Shown: positions 1-27,845, counted from the stretch's first letter. The stretch: 64,000 bases of DNA from Lates calcarifer (GCF_001640805.2 NC_066855.1:2187370-2251369); one strand, 5' to 3'. Made by a program: numbers and translations. Notes: generated by a model from the letters alone, not told the origin.

Positions 1-1131
1 TTACAGGCTGTGTGCCCCTGTGGGAGTAACAGGAATCGGGGAAAACAGCCAACTGTTCTTCGTGTTCGGCAAACACCCACGTCTTTACTCAAATCTGGAG
101 CCACCCAGATTGTGTCTCTGTGATGCAAATATTTAATTCAGAGAACTGAAAGACAACTTTCCCCGTTTCTCACTGTGAACGTTCACCAACAAAGAGAAAC
201 ACAGTGTAGCTGGTGCATTTCTGAAAATAGAAGTCATTTTTAAGGAAGAACATTTTAACTCTGACGCAGATTATCACTGAAATCACTGTTGTGCACTGTT
301 TTCTATTACCTTCTCTGACCTGGAATAATAATCCTGTCAAAACGAGGCAGGGACAAATCGTATTTTTTTGTGCTGCACGCTACTGAATGTTTGTACGAAT
401 GAGGTGTACACAATAAAGCAGACTCTCATCATGCATGAAAGTGCTTAATTTTAATTAACCATCAAGACAGACCTCAGTCCCTAATCATAAATAAGTTCAC
501 TAATGCATATATTCCCTCTAATGGGCTACATGAGGCCAAATACACAGGTGACACTCAAATCTCCCTCAAGGCCAAGCCTTTCAGACTGTGTTGCAATTAT
601 GTTGCACTAGGTTGCGTAACAGCTCTCTCTGTCACCCTCGATTGTTTTGCTTGATTAAATTCATCAGAATACCATGAACGTGTCACAGTCAGTTCTGTGA
701 AAAAGTCCAATGCATAACTAAGTCCCAACCCATCTTAAATATAGACACATGATGACAAACACACACACACACACTGTTGTTTATGAACTGTCTGTGTGTT
801 ACGCAGTGGCACCAGGCTACATCTTAATTAGCTACTCAGCTGTATAATTAGCCCTTTTAGCAGCCTTTGTTTTGAGAGAAGAAGCATTACTGACGGCGGT
901 GTGCGGGTGTGTGTGTTTGCGTGGATGATATATATACTGTCAGTGTGTCTGTTTAAGGGGCAAGCACCAACTCATTTAAGCAAAGAGGGATAATTGCAGG
1001 TATGGGTGCCTGGTGTTAATACCATGTGCATGACAGAGCCCTCAAAACACACCTGCTCCAACTGCACCTACAGATACTGTGAATGCCTTTGAGTGTGACT
1101 TTGTATATCAACGTGATTGTGTGCATCATAC
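1..1131 (-). other. usp22 intron 2 (5' part)
   Basis: This is sequence downstream of usp22 exon 2 on the minus strand. The next coding exon, expected to begin with the AIDL...YCF type segment, was looked for and not found, so it should lie beyond position 1. The stretch is AT-rich with a short CA run near 757-774 and nothing else recognisable. Confidence 0.7.
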
Positions 1132-1881
1132 CTAGGTTATGCCTTTTGCTCTTGGCATGTTCGTGGATGTGTTTTTTGGCAAAGCAGGCGAAGAAGACGC
1201 AGTAGAGGCAGGAGTGGAGTCTGTTCAGGTGGGCACCGCACATGTGGCAGATACATGACTTGGCCTGGAAGAGAGGAAGGAAGACAGATATACATCACAT
1301 ATACATTCTGTTTGATAGTGTTGCTGGAAAGATGAGGGCGAGGGACATGACCATGGATGGAGGGCAGAGCGTAACAGTTCAAAAGCATGCAGATAAGAAG
1401 CTGGCATGCCAATGAGCAAGCATGTAGATGAAGAGGTGAAAATAAATGAAGCAATGCCTGGGAGAAAAGAGCAGGAGAAGAAGACAGGAGGGAGAAGAGA
1501 GAGGATGGAAGAAAGTATGAGGAGAGAGAAAGAGGAGAGTCAGCATCTCTAAAGTTCACGTGCATGTTTTACAATATTTTACTCATCTTGGTTTCAGCAA
1601 GGAAGTGGATATGTGTATTTTGAAAAACATAGGATGAGGTCTTCAACCAGGTTCATGTAATGATGTTGGAGACACCCACTTACTAAAAAACACCTGGCTA
1701 ACAGCCACCTTAAAACCCCTTTGGGCGAAAACCTTCTATCTTGGCTCATGTCACGTTCACTGACAACCAACCAACCTTTGTCATTGACCATTTCAAAACA
1801 CACTTCTCATGCCAGCCTTAACATGGACAAGTATACAAAATCGAAAAAAAGAAAACCAAGAAACAGTGATTCTTATTCCAG

Positions 1882-1919
<38 letters not shown>

Positions 1920-4900
1920 CCCTCCTCAGCATAAGTGCTTATACAGCACATGAATTATGAAAAGGCATCAATATGCAACAACCTCTCCTCACTCATTCTT
2001 CGAACTGTCAGAGTTACAGTCCACACATGTACTTTCTAGTCCCTGAGGACGTTGTATTCATGTAGGAAATTGTGTGTGCCCGTCTATCAACACATCTTTA
2101 CATCTTTTACTGTCATGCCAGCAAGTGGGTAAACATATGGAGCAGTTATGGGCATAGAGTTGATCTGTTGTAGCACATTAGTCATGTACTAACTAATAAG
2201 CCACTCACTCAGTGAGGTTTTGTGGTTTTCCTAACACCAAGAGAATGCTCCCAGATCTGTCCATGTCATATTTGTCTAAGTGCTGCAATGTCAGTGATGA
2301 GCCATCTGCCGGCAGGATGTAATATGAGAAGAGCAGGAGGGTAATGGGCTGGAAAGATCCTGGTTATCACACTGTAAGCCAAATGCAGCAACATCTGTCT
2401 CATCTATTGAAGGGAAAGACCTGAATTCCAGAGTAGGTTTCTAGACAGGTGAACTGAACGGCTATTCCCTCTAAAACAAAGCTGATGAACCAAATACTGT
2501 GGACCTGAAATTACTGCGGTGGTATGCCTCAACCCGACTACCCTATACCAGTCAAGTTGTAGTAAATAAAATTGATTTGACTTGACTTTATTGAGCTTGG
2601 TTTTTCTTGTTCTGCTGTATGTTCTTGAGATATTGTGTTTGTGAGAATGAGATAGATAGTATTTTTAAACCAAGGCTGCAGCTGACTAGAATTTTCATTT
2701 TTGATTAAATTGAAGATTTTCTTGATTAATTGGTCAATAAAATATTACAACAAAGAAAATCCAAAATGACATCTTGATATTGTCATTTATATAATCAGCA
2801 ATAGGTTAATATCAGCCTAACTACAAACACACACACACACACACACACACCAACCCTGTAACTTCAAAGTCCAGACTCTTAAATTTTTCAGGTTGATGAT
2901 GTGAGAAATTAAAAGCTGAGCAACTTCAGATGTCTCAAAACATTCAACATTTCAACATTCAAAAATGAAATAATATTTAAGGTATGTGAATATTTAAGGA
3001 AAATCACAATACATGAATCCAGGTAATAAACTACAAAGCTGCTGCAGCTGAAGTCATGTTAACAGATAGCAGTGTGGGATGGGCATTGATCTGACAGGAA
3101 ATATTTCATTAACCCTGAGTCTTTTTTGCCACCTAACTCTGGGTTTGTAACGCATTTGACCTCTTCCACAGTGATTCCATTTTGTGTTGTTGTGCTGAGA
3201 CGGAGGCAGCAGCAGCAGCAGTGGCACAAGCTGACTGAGGAAAGCCTTAACTGGACTTCGAAGACAAGTACTGCTGATTCTGTTACCAAGCTCTGAGACC
3301 GAATAAGATTGACTCACTGATTTTATGGTTATACACATGTGCAGCCCCTACCGGCTGATCAAGTATCATTTGTTTGTATGTGAAACACCATGCTGCTCTC
3401 CATAGCAGTATCTTGGGAAAATGACGTTTGCTTTGTGGTGAACTGACAACTTCCAGCGCACCTGTCATCCAGATGGGATATAACACTTCCTGTGATTGAC
3501 ACTGTAGCTGACCAAAAAGTGAAGCCTTTGAATTCTCAAGGTGAACGGATGCTTAAAATTCAGTGTTTGAGAGTTGATCGTGTTTGAGGGCTGACACTAA
3601 AGGTCAGCATGGAGTGGAGAGCAAATGATGGTGGAACTGCCTAATATGTATTCTGACCAGCTACATTTTATATATATAGCTGTTTAAATATGATGGGAAC
3701 AGTCCAAATTTTACAAAAGGTGCAATCCTTTTTTTTTTTTTTTGGTATAGTGTGAGAGATGCTGCAATTGTCTACTCTGTAGCCCACTGAAGCGTGGATA
3801 TATAATGGGACCAGCTAACCTGGAATATGTGGTTAAACTCCTGGCACTGCCAATTCCTCCAGAGCCTAATCATGCATGATGAGTCGAGAGACTGCCTCCA
3901 TACAAACACAGCCAAACTGAAGAATGTGCTAGCGTGAAGGTTAAACTGGAAAATGAACATATGACTTGTAAATCTGATGGAAATCATCAATCACCCTCCT
4001 CTTCATTCTGAAAGGATATTGAGAAACATTATGTCCCATATTTAAAAAAAAAAAGACAGATGTGTGGGTTTTAAAAAAAGCTGGCTGGTGTGAGGGTTTC
4101 TGTTAGAGAAATGCTTATATCTGAATGGAAAACTGAGGCATGATCAATAAACAAGTAACATGTAGCTACATGGAAGTAAAAACGCAGCAGGGATGTGAGC
4201 CCTCCTGCCAGACTTGTCTGCTCTTCGGGGCAGGGCAGGGGGATAGGACCGGGCAATTATGGCAGAAGCAGACCCTGCAAATATTTGCACCATTTACTTC
4301 ACTGTGCAAACCCTGAGGACGACCAGCTCCCACTGATCCAATGCACATGGCAAGAGACAGGGGAATCCCACCTCACACAGGAGAGTGCAGGATGCATATG
4401 GACCGAGCATGCAGCCAAGTGCACGCTCACACACTGCAGCTGCAAGCACAACATGCTAATACTTTACGATTAACACGACTCAACAAAAGATGGTTCCTTC
4501 TATTAAGAGCACATGAACAGACACACTGCACCCGCGTGAAGGAGAGGCTGACTGGTGACACACACACACACCACGCACACACACACATCCTATCGCTTTA
4601 ATAGTTTCTGATCTTGTCATGCAGTGCAGACCATTATAGCTTGGGGTCAGCAGGATAACAGGTAAAGAACCCCGCCACCACCTTCTAAGCGAGGAAATAC
4701 CACCGTGTGAAACTGGCCTGCGGTCTGCTGGTGGAAGGAAGTGGATTCACTGCAGGCGCAGAGCCAACGCAAACAGATGCACATCAGCTTTCTAATCTAT
4801 GATGCGGTCTCTGGCTTTGAAGTATGCTAACGTTCGGCTGTGCTGGGTTAAACTGGTGATGTGCCAGTACCAGCTTGCTTCGCTTTCGGCTGTTTTGCCG

Positions 4901-5308
4901 CTGCGGTTTGTGTGTCAGGTGTTGAGGTTGGCATTCAGACAAGTTAGAGCCCAATAACACGGCGAAACTACAGCGAGCGTGGGAAGTATTTGACAGAGGG
5001 AAAACAGTAGTTTTGCATTCACTGTCTTGTCTGTCGGATGTTTGTGTTGTTTAGGAAGGGCGGGGAACTGTCCACGCACGCGACGCCAGCCCCCCCACAC
5101 ACCCCCAACACACACACACACACACACACAGAGTCTGTCTTACATTTGGGTCTCTTCTAAGCACTCGTTTCCGCTTGTCACTTGTTACCTTGCGTTTTCT
5201 GGTCTCGGCTGAGCCGCTCCACACGAAACACTGATAAATCACCCTCAGGTTCTGCTTCCAGTTGTCCACTTTGAAGCTGTTGACATGGGGGCAGCCTGCG
5301 GGACTCAT
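1132..5308 (-). CDS. usp22: Ubiquitin carboxyl-terminal hydrolase 22, N-terminal part (coding exons 1-2; gene continues beyond position 1)
   Basis: Two coding exons are visible. Exon 1 is 5189-5308 (40 codons from [12 protein letters not shown], in a good accATGa context) and ends at donor AAG|GTAACA. Exon 2 is 1132-1264 (acceptor ttccag, 44 codons plus one base, donor G|GTATGA). The joined 84 residues match the start of vertebrate USP22, including [20 protein letters not shown]. They open the zf-UBP finger: C44, C46, C49, the C59/C62 pair, C67 and the H72/H74/H76 cluster are in place. USP22 is the catalytic subunit of the SAGA deubiquitinase module, which removes ubiquitin from histones H2A and H2B in the nucleus; its C-terminal peptidase domain lies outside this window. 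A GTG three codons upstream is in frame but not a likely start. Human USP22 has a longer N-terminus; this shorter one appears to be the fish form. Identification is from memory of the family and is very secure. Confidence 0.95.
1265..5188 (-). other. usp22 intron 1
   Basis: This 3.9-kb intron lies between the first two coding exons. It is AT-rich and holds CA microsatellites at 1883-1918, 2827-2850 and 5107-5130, a GCAGCA run near 3208-3222 and a T-run near 3728. Short open frames on both strands here are interrupted, low in complexity and unrecognised. No RNA gene was seen. Confidence 0.8.
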
Positions 5309-5900
5309 GGTAGTCACAGCATCCGGCTTTACTGTCCTCTGGGCGATGAAACCTGTTCAAATCCCTCAACGACAGACCCAGTCCAAACGGGCTGGCTGGC
5401 TAGCTTGCCAGGTTCGTTATCCACCGATTGCTGCGTTCTGGCTAACTGGACATGTCCTGGCTGCAATAACGGAGACACGCGCAGTAGCAAACATTAAGAC
5501 GAATTTTCAAATATCCTCAAACTGGAAATTAAATATTATTTATGCATTTAAATCCAGAATAGCGTCGTATATGCAGCTCTTCACATTCGCTGAATTACAT
5601 GTTAGCAAGCTGGCTAAAGTTGGTTAGCATTGGAATTTCAACAGTAGCTTACACGGTGAGTGTCGTCAAGACCCACCTCATTCATAACGGTGGACCAATG
5701 AGCGGCGAGAGCTGCGCATGATTGGCGTGTGCCAACTTTGTTTTAGCGGTTAAGTCCGCCTCTATAAAACGGCTGCTGCGTCGTGATTGGTGCCATTTCC
5801 CTGCGAACCACATCCGCCAGCATTAGGACGTTCATTGGTTGAAGCCTAAATCAGCCTCAGTGTATCAATCAAGAATGTTACAATGTGACAATCAAAGAGT
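5309..5900. promoter_or_regulatory. usp22 promoter region, CCAAT-rich
   Basis: This GC-richer block sits directly upstream of the usp22 start codon. Four CCAAT boxes are visible: one reading forward at 5695-5699 and three reading on the minus strand (ATTGG on the plus strand at 5721-5725, 5786-5790 and 5834-5838). NF-Y is the known reader of such boxes. A TATAAAA on the plus strand at 5763-5769 points away from usp22. The transcription start itself cannot be fixed from sequence. Confidence 0.6.
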
Positions 5901-6483
5901 GGATGGAAATTCGAATCCACATCAGAGTACACGAAGAACCAAATGGATGAGAATCTTTTCACAAAGGCATGAAACCCAGAGCTATATTCTTAAACAATTT
6001 ATTATTAACAGATCCACAATCGCAAAGCTCAAGCTCCCAAATGACATGACAGTTTGGTTTTTCTGTTGACTTCATCTCTTGTAATAACAAGCTGTCAAAA
6101 CGGTTTTCTGTACAGTGCTCTAGCGACCTCTAGTGGATCCGACCTAAAAAACAAAAAAAGAAAAGGGAAAAAAACAAAAACAAAAACAAAAAACAAAACA
6201 GTGCACCAGATTGTGAACGACTCCTCCGCTGTGCCGAGTTTGGTCAAGGGCATGTACATGTGTACAGATTTGCTATTGATGATATCTACATTCTAACCAA
6301 AAGGAGTGAGAGGGAAACGATCATTGCAGTCTTTACAAATGTAGAATATATCAGATTTATTCCTCGTCAGCCATAGTTGTTTTACCTCATATGTAATGCC
6401 CTCGAGTTACGGCCATCATGCAGCAGAACCAAAACAAACAGTGAGATTATTCACACATATGTTTGGAACAAATAAGTCCAGTT

Positions 6484-6489
6484 TTTATT
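6484..6489 (-). terminator. Candidate cops3 polyadenylation signal
   Basis: AATAAA reads on the minus strand here, about 290 nt after the cops3 stop codon. It is the first canonical signal that I noted and would give a short 3' UTR ending roughly 0.6 kb before the usp22 promoter block. Another AATAAA lies further on, near 6354. Confidence 0.45.
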
Positions 6490-6778
6490 ATTGTGGTTTC
6501 TGTTAATGTAGCAGTGGCGCTCCAACCTGAACATTGATAAATAAAACACTGACAAAATTGTAATCTTTTTTCCTTTTCTGTAAGGATCTTTTGTTATCCT
6601 TAAGACACTGTGAAGAAAGAATAACCAAATTTATCATCATTCCACACAATTAGATTTTCCTTGACCAATGTCCTTACGCAATTGAATGTTTGTTTGTTTT
6701 CCTCTTTTAAAAAAATCCAACTCATCCTGGGAAGAACGTGTTGGGTGGCTGCAGCGTTCTCTCCCTGTCCAAGGCCCC

Positions 6779-16241
<9,463 letters not shown>

Positions 16242-16430
16242 TATTTCCTGGGTCCAAAGTGGAGGTAATTTGCACTGTTTTTCATTCAAACGTCAGAAAC
16301 AACTCCGTCCGGACTGAGACAGGGGGCCACACAGCCGCCACTGAGGTGAAGCTGTCGCGAGATCATAAGAACAGAACAGACTGCAACGAGATTTACAGAC
16401 CGACCATTGGATTCTTAAAGGGACAGGTAC
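16242..16430 (-). promoter_or_regulatory. cops3 5' flank / promoter
   Basis: This GC-richer sequence lies immediately upstream of the cops3 start codon. A minus-strand CCAAT box (ATTGG on the plus strand at 16406-16410) sits about 165 nt upstream of the ATG. No TATA box was seen, as is usual for a housekeeping gene. Confidence 0.5.
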
Positions 16431-21358
<4,928 letters not shown>

Positions 21359-21556
21359 GGAACTCCTCCGCACAAGAGCCCCAGCGGCCTGGATTTCTGG
21401 TTAGTGGAAGTCTCTGGGGGTCGCCACCACAACACCAACATCATCACCTCACCCGTGGGTGTCACGGGGTAAAGGAAAGTTGAAATAGAGATCAGACATT
21501 TAGCACAAAGCAGACACTTGTTGCACTCATTTGGGAGATGACATTCATTTGTTTGA

Positions 21557-21570
21557 CCACAAGGGGGCAC
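21557..21570 (+). promoter_or_regulatory. CTCF-like motif downstream of nt5m
   Basis: CCACAAGGGGGCAC matches the CTCF core consensus except at one position. It lies in the nt5m 3' UTR region. A similar motif in the same orientation lies at 56581-56594. Single motif matches are weak evidence of binding. Confidence 0.3.
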
Positions 21571-22668
21571 TATGAGACTAAGCGTGAAGTCGTGTCGGCA
21601 GCCACATTGACAACAAAACAAATGAATGTGAGGAAAAAATGATTCAAAATGGGTACATGGTAAGTTCAAAGGAGCAGACTGAGTGTGTTGTCAGCTGCTC
21701 TGTATATCCATCCTGTGTGTGTTGGGGGTTCTTATTGTGGACATTTCTGTTTCTGAACAAACATTTTAATTTTGAGCCACTGGAGCGTTTTATCTGTGGT
21801 CTTCTTCACAAAAGGCTTATCAGTGGTTCTTAGTACTGTGCTGCATTAATGAGTCAGTGGAGTGTGATTCACTCACAACAACACACAAAAATTCACAAAA
21901 ATAGTTTCCACTAGTCATACGCACTGGCACATATGTGCAATACATAAACACCATACCACTGTCAGCAATGTAAATGCAAATATACACATACAGAAATACC
22001 TCTTAATGTTTTTAAAGAGTTCGTATTGGTGCTTTTTTTAAAAAGGAAAAAAGTCTGTTTCCTCTATGTTTCACAATAATCTATGCATCTTCATTAATAG
22101 ACTGATGGGGAAAAAATACAGTTAAAGCCTGAGAATTGCACACCTACATATGCATGTTGCCAAATCTATCACTAGTATAAAGTATATCAGATTAAGGAGT
22201 GACTGAAAAATGTGTGCTGAATATATTAACAAAATATTAAAGGATGAAAAGATGTTTATTGACAAAATGAATATATGACTAAAACTGTAAAAAGAGATAC
22301 GATTTATATTGTTAGATACTTTTTTTTAAATGCTCTACACACAGCTGGTCAAACAATGTAGAGCACATCATATTTTATTAGCTTTTGGTTAAATTTCAAG
22401 CAGTTTACCTGTTGTATATACACTAAAATTAGAAAATAATCCAGTATTTGTCAAAAACCACCATCCAGCTTTAGCATCTGTTAGAAGACATACACCTCAC
22501 CTCACTTGAATAAGTGGAGGTCTTGTTCTATGCCATTTTCAATTAGACCTGTTTTTTCTTACTTATAGTTCCTCTTTTTAGCTTGTTTACACACACACAT
22601 TGCATCGGATATAAACTAAGTTATATGATTAAAACAAACTTGTGACTGGCAGAGTACCTCCACCACAT

Positions 22669-22674
22669 AATAAA
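22669..22674 (+). terminator. Candidate nt5m polyadenylation signal
   Basis: This is the first canonical AATAAA that I could find on the plus strand after the nt5m stop codon at 21358. It implies a 3' UTR of about 1.3 kb. Variant signals upstream (for example ATTAAA near 22240) could be used instead. Confidence 0.3.
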
Positions 22675-25059
22675 ATCTGTATTTATTTTAGCATGTCTTT
22701 TCTTAATTGAAAATGAAAAAAAAAGAGAGAAAAGAAAACAATTAAGTCATGTGAGCCAAAAAATTACATTCGCCTGTTTCAGCCAAGTACTGCAAAAGTC
22801 TTCATCACTAGCTGCTGCCCGAGGTTTGAAAAATGACTTTTCTCTCGGTCAGGATTTGCATTGTTCTGCTTCATGTCTGTTTACACGTAAGTGTGCAGAA
22901 GCTGAATTAGAATTTCTGGCAGGCCAGTTCTGATTTTGCCTGTTGCTGCTAATGTGCTTTTTAGGAACAAAGCAGCAGGTCCTGGACATGTTTAATGGAA
23001 GATGTACTTAGTGCTGAGTGTTGTGTTATTGTGCCTAGTTTGATGTACAGTTTCAGACATGCTTATTGCTGTCTATGGGATGTTTTAATGCTGTGTTTTG
23101 TTCCACCTCACTTAAAACACGCACCAAGAAAAAATCAACAGGAGGACTAAGGCACTTCTTTTTATTTTTACAATTAAAGGTGCATTTCATTGTCCCTGTT
23201 TGTTTTTATACTTGTGTGGGAGACTTGAACTAAACATGGTAAACATGCTTCTTTGTGATGTTTGTTGTGATTCCCTCACTGACTGTATCACTTAAGTAGA
23301 CATGGACAAGGAAACAGCTAAACATGACTTGGCCCTCAAACCACTTTCTGACACCAGAACTTTGATACACACGAGAACCTGCTAGTTATCAGACACCAAC
23401 ATCTGCCTGCTTACACCAATGAAACCTCACATTTTGGTATTGATTCCTGCAGCTTGTTCTAAATACATTCTCATTTGAATGAAAAGAATGAAAAACCTGA
23501 AGGCATATCTATCAGACTTCTAAGAATTACACCAAGAAATGACATTAACGGCCATAACGAGTGAATGGAAAATATTTCTCATGCGACTTCCTCTAAAGTC
23601 ATTGTATAATTGATCACATGTATGCTTAGAGAGAAACAGCCAGTTGGAGACAAGAAATTAAATTACATCCACCCAATTGTTCATTCTTCGAAAACATACT
23701 TACACAAAGCTGCACAAGCATATGTTCTTTTTTCCAAGTTCATATTATTTGTATCAAACCAGTAATATCTCTAATATTTCTCATAGAAATAAACAACAAT
23801 CTAATACTTTTAGAATGTATACATACAGTGTATAAATAATAATGAAAAAAAAGAGATTGTCTGAAATGAAAACAGGAGGAAAGGGGAGTCAGAGAAACTT
23901 ATTCTAATGTGAAATGTAGTAATTCAGTGTCAGTTGCCAGCAGTGAATCAATCAAATGTGGAGACAACAACAACAACAGCTGCTGCAATTATTAAGCAAC
24001 CCCCCCCCCCCCCAATTCTGAATTATACACATTGCTTCACTGCTTTATTTATTTCCATGTGGTCGCTCTTTTGATGGCTGTGTTGTTGCTGAAGCTACTT
24101 GACAGCAAAAAGCAAGTCAACCGTTGCGCAAACATTGCATGTGTGTCAGGTGTATCCCAGCTAGTTTTGTCAATGAATGTCTCATGTTTGTGGTGCTGAT
24201 AATTTTTCCAAAAGTTTAAATTAGCATAACATGATATTTTCTTTGTTTTATTTGTGTTCCAGTTTAAATTTTCACCACAGAAAAGTGTGGAACATGTAAA
24301 AATGTGAGTCCTCCTGTGAATCCAACATAACCCTCTGCCTGCTACATGTCAGTGTGGTGGACAGCAGTGTGTTACCACACAACCAATTGTGTGCAATTAT
24401 TCTCCACAGCAGTCTGAAAACAGGACAGGATGTAGACGGAGCAACGTTGGATAATTTTCTGTCTGACTCACACACCATTCTCTCTTGGGTTCTTTCAGGT
24501 CTTCCATCTACTTCTTTAGCCTTTAGAAGCTAACCTCTGCATGCACCTGAGGTCTGTTGTGCTGCTCAGTTGAGCTCAGGGACATTGTGTGCCATATATG
24601 AAGCAAGGCTGAATGCAAAGGCCAATTCATGGTTTCCACGTCTGTGTGGTAATGTGGGTCAGCTTGATGTAAATTTTGTCGTCTGCCCAAGTCCCTCAAG
24701 GTCAGAAATTTTGACCACACGATGCTGTGCACACTATAAGCACACCGACAGCACAAGCACTTTAAAATGTACACATGCCCCTCGATGTAGTATGTATAGG
24801 AGTGCATGTGCATCTGCTGTCCATGAGTCTGCAGCTGTGGACACTCCCCAAGCACAAGAGCATGCTCCTTGTTTTCTTTGACATTTGCGAGGTTGTACAC
24901 CGTGAGTCCCACTCCCCAGGGTTAGACTGTCACCGCTGAGTCCTGCACCATTCAAAGGTATCAGAGTGAGGACATTTGGCGCAAATAACCAAAACTACAA
25001 CTGTGACTCCCCACCTGCCTTACTTAATTTGGCTCACTGCGACTTCTTCTTCACCCAAA

Positions 25060-25170
25060 ATGAAAGTCCGGTTGAACGGTTGCTGTTTGGAGGCAGTGGA
25101 GGAGGTCCAGCATGACTCGCAGATGGTGCTGGATGCACCCACAGATTGGGACCAGAGACTGTTAAAAGAG
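25060..25170 (+). other. Exon-like open segment, unrecognised
   Basis: A 37-codon frame begins at ATG 25060 (context aaaATGa), reads MKVRLNGCCLEAVEEV onward and ends precisely at a possible donor AAAGAG|GTACAT. Composition is more coding-like (GC-richer, balanced codons) than its surroundings. The opposite strand also has a plausible acceptor, CTCTTTTAACAG, ending just before 25158, so an antisense exon is equally possible. I do not recognise the peptide and no partner exon was identified. It may be chance. Confidence 0.2.
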
Positions 25171-27664
25171 GTACATTTTTTTCTTGAAATCAGTGCAGTC
25201 TCAGAACCTGTTGATTGCACCTTGTAAATCTCACACTGATTCGTATGAGGTAGAGTTTAGGCAGTCTTTAACAACAAGACTGAAAAATGTATTTTTAATC
25301 ATTATTTCTCAGATGGGCTGGAGCTGTTTCAGCATCAACTAAGATTACTTTAAAATTTTCCCAGCTGTAAGCACTAACTCCCATTTCCTTTGTGCATTGC
25401 ATTTCAGCAAAATTGTGTGTAAATGGCAGGAAATTTAAGATGATGTGGGCTGCTGTCAGTGTAGGCACAGTGTCAGTAAAGTGGAGGTGTTTAGAGTGTT
25501 TGTGTAAGGAGTTGGAATTCAACCTGAGAGTCTTAAGGGAGCTATTGCCGACCTGTTTCATGGCTCAGCACAGTGTGGGGTAAAAGCATCACAAAATAAG
25601 TGTGTGCTTCCTCTGCCATCATCACACCAAAAATATACCAAGTCTCATGTGTAACTTCTGGTAGATCTTTATAAGCAGCAGGACATTCCTGAAAAGGGAC
25701 CGGAGATGGGAATGGTCAGGATTCCATTTTCCTGAGGAGTTGTGTTTTTTTATATGGGACATTTTCCAAGAATGTTCAGCAGATTTGAATGGAACTAAAA
25801 TAACAGACATGCTAATGTAATGACATTACCTCACTGTGGAACAAATCATAGCCTGGTAGCATGTAAAGCTAAAACATAATAGAGCTGAGTGTGTGTCTGG
25901 TCATGTGTCTTTTTCTGTTTGCATGTCAGTTAAAAAGTTGTCTGTCATCATCCAGACACTCGTACACACACTGACTCATTTCCAGCCCTAATACCAGCTC
26001 GGTATAGAATAATGATTTGTTTTTGGTCCCTTGCTCCCTGGGTCTGCTGTTAGACTCAGTGACAACCATATTTCATCTGTAAGTGTCATCTTACCTGGCG
26101 GCAAAACAGTGTGTTGTGCTGACAGGGTGGTGTTTGGTTTTTCTGCATCAAACGAACAGAAACAAAAAATCCCTCTGTCACTTCCCTCCACCCTTATTTC
26201 TTTCAAGTTACAGAAATATTATGTTACACTACGGCTTGTTGAGATGGCTTCTTATCAAAACATCTCTATATATCCCTTCCAGAAATCATCGACAAAAACA
26301 GTGCCAATCAAGGTCGCAGTATACCAGCAGCTCCCATGTTTGGCTTGGTAAAATTATTGTTTTTATCTATGGAGTCTGGTGTCAACCTATAGCGATGTTT
26401 ATGGTTGAACACAAGCCTGTTTTGCCCATGGCAGAGACAAGCACTTAAGTGGACTTACTAAAATGTGGACGATTTCCCATTGATATAAATGTAAAAAATG
26501 CAATTGAAGTAAATCAATAATTAGTGACTATGAGTAATCAGACCCACTGAAAAAATTCTTCAAACTGAACACAGTGTTCCATTTAATAAAAACAGAACAC
26601 AATAAAGCACACATGTATGAGGAGTAGCCGTAATCAGAACTCTGTATACATCCTTGGAATAGAGTGTACAGCCTTGTGTAGACTGCGCTGCATTGGCAAA
26701 TGCGTCAGAGTCCTGAGGAAATCCCAACAGAGCAATAAAACTGGGACTGAGCAGGAATTTCTCTTTAAGATTAACAGAGAGGCTATGGAGTCATATTGAA
26801 CATACAAAGGAAATAGCCAGCACAGGACAGTTTGTGTTGTTTGTGCTGTGGAGATTTAACGTACAAGACGTCCTCTGTAAGACAGAGCGGGGCTTAGAGT
26901 CAGTGCTTATGGTCAGTTATGGTTAACCACATGTTGCTGATAGTGACCGTTCATAATCACAGTGACATATTCCATGGAATCCTCCATGCTTCTGCTCAGT
27001 GGAACATAAAGCAGTGTCTCTGTTTGTGCATGTGCCAATGATTGACTTCTATAGAGAGTTCATTCTGTGGAGGCAAACAGTAATAAATGCATGACCAGAA
27101 AAAACTCCCAGTACAGAAAATGCAATCGAGTGTATGATACAGGGGCGACAGGTCAGGTGGAGCATTTCCTGTGTGCTGAGTTGTTTTTGTTCCTTCTGTC
27201 GCAGGCCCTCGACCACCCCACCCCCACCTCCACCCCTGTCTCTGACACTCCATTATCCTATCTGTGTTTTTGGGCTGTTGGACGTGTTAAAATAACTCAT
27301 AACAAATCCTCATGTGACATTTTGAACCAGTTGGCAAACTGTGGGTAATATTTTGATGAAGATGTAGCTGACCTCTTTAAAGCTGCTCCAAAGAAAATGT
27401 AATGTAATAACAAAGTCAAAATGACAGTGGGAAAACAAAATAACACAGTACAGGTGTCGTTCGACATTTGCAGTATGCTGTGTAGGCAGAGGTACTCTCC
27501 AGTCACAGCACAGTTTGATATGTCTTAAAAGAAAAGCTGTATGTGGTTGAACTGCTCTACGTATGCATGTGACTGTGTGCACGTGCCCCTGATTCTCCCT
27601 GTGTTTGTGTGTGCCAGATATCCCAGATGCTGGTATGTAATATCTGAGTCAGTGAGCAGCATGA

Positions 27665-27845
27665 TTTTTGTTTTTTTTAAATTATTTTTGGGGCTTTTTT
27701 AGCCTCTATCGACAGGACAGTGAGAGAGAGAGACAGGAGACGAGGAGAGAGAGACGGGGAGTGACAGGCAGTAAATGTCCGGCCGGATCAGGGGTCGAGC
27801 CGGGGACCAGCTGCTCAGGGCACGAGCTATGGGCCCCCACGTAGC
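27665..27845 (-). mobile_element. tRNA-derived SINE, minus orientation
   Basis: Read on the minus strand, the block has a tRNA-like head with a B-box-like GGCTCGACCCC segment near 27790. A pyrimidine-rich CTCTCTC body follows, then CTGTCCTGTCGATAGAGGC and an AT-rich tail. It is the same kind of element as the fragment at 7766-7890. Limits are approximate. Confidence 0.6.

Larger units (their letters stand above)
21680..27660. other. Intergenic region downstream of nt5m
   Basis: AT-rich DNA with no recognised gene. The first part probably includes the nt5m 3' UTR. It holds a 14-base C run at about 24001-24014, an ACA-triplet run near 23970 and one exon-like segment at 25060-25170 described separately. 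Open frames at 24523-24955 overlap on both strands, have no family resemblance that I can see and are not called. Confidence 0.6.

Noticed and set aside
1137..1565. 142-codon minus-strand frame
   Set aside because: It overlaps usp22 exon 2 in the wrong frame and the rest is low-complexity Ser/Leu from purine-rich DNA.
24523..24955. Overlapping open frames of 129 and 103 codons on opposite strands
   Set aside because: No recognisable domain, no convincing splice partners, and both strands open over the same stretch, which suggests chance.
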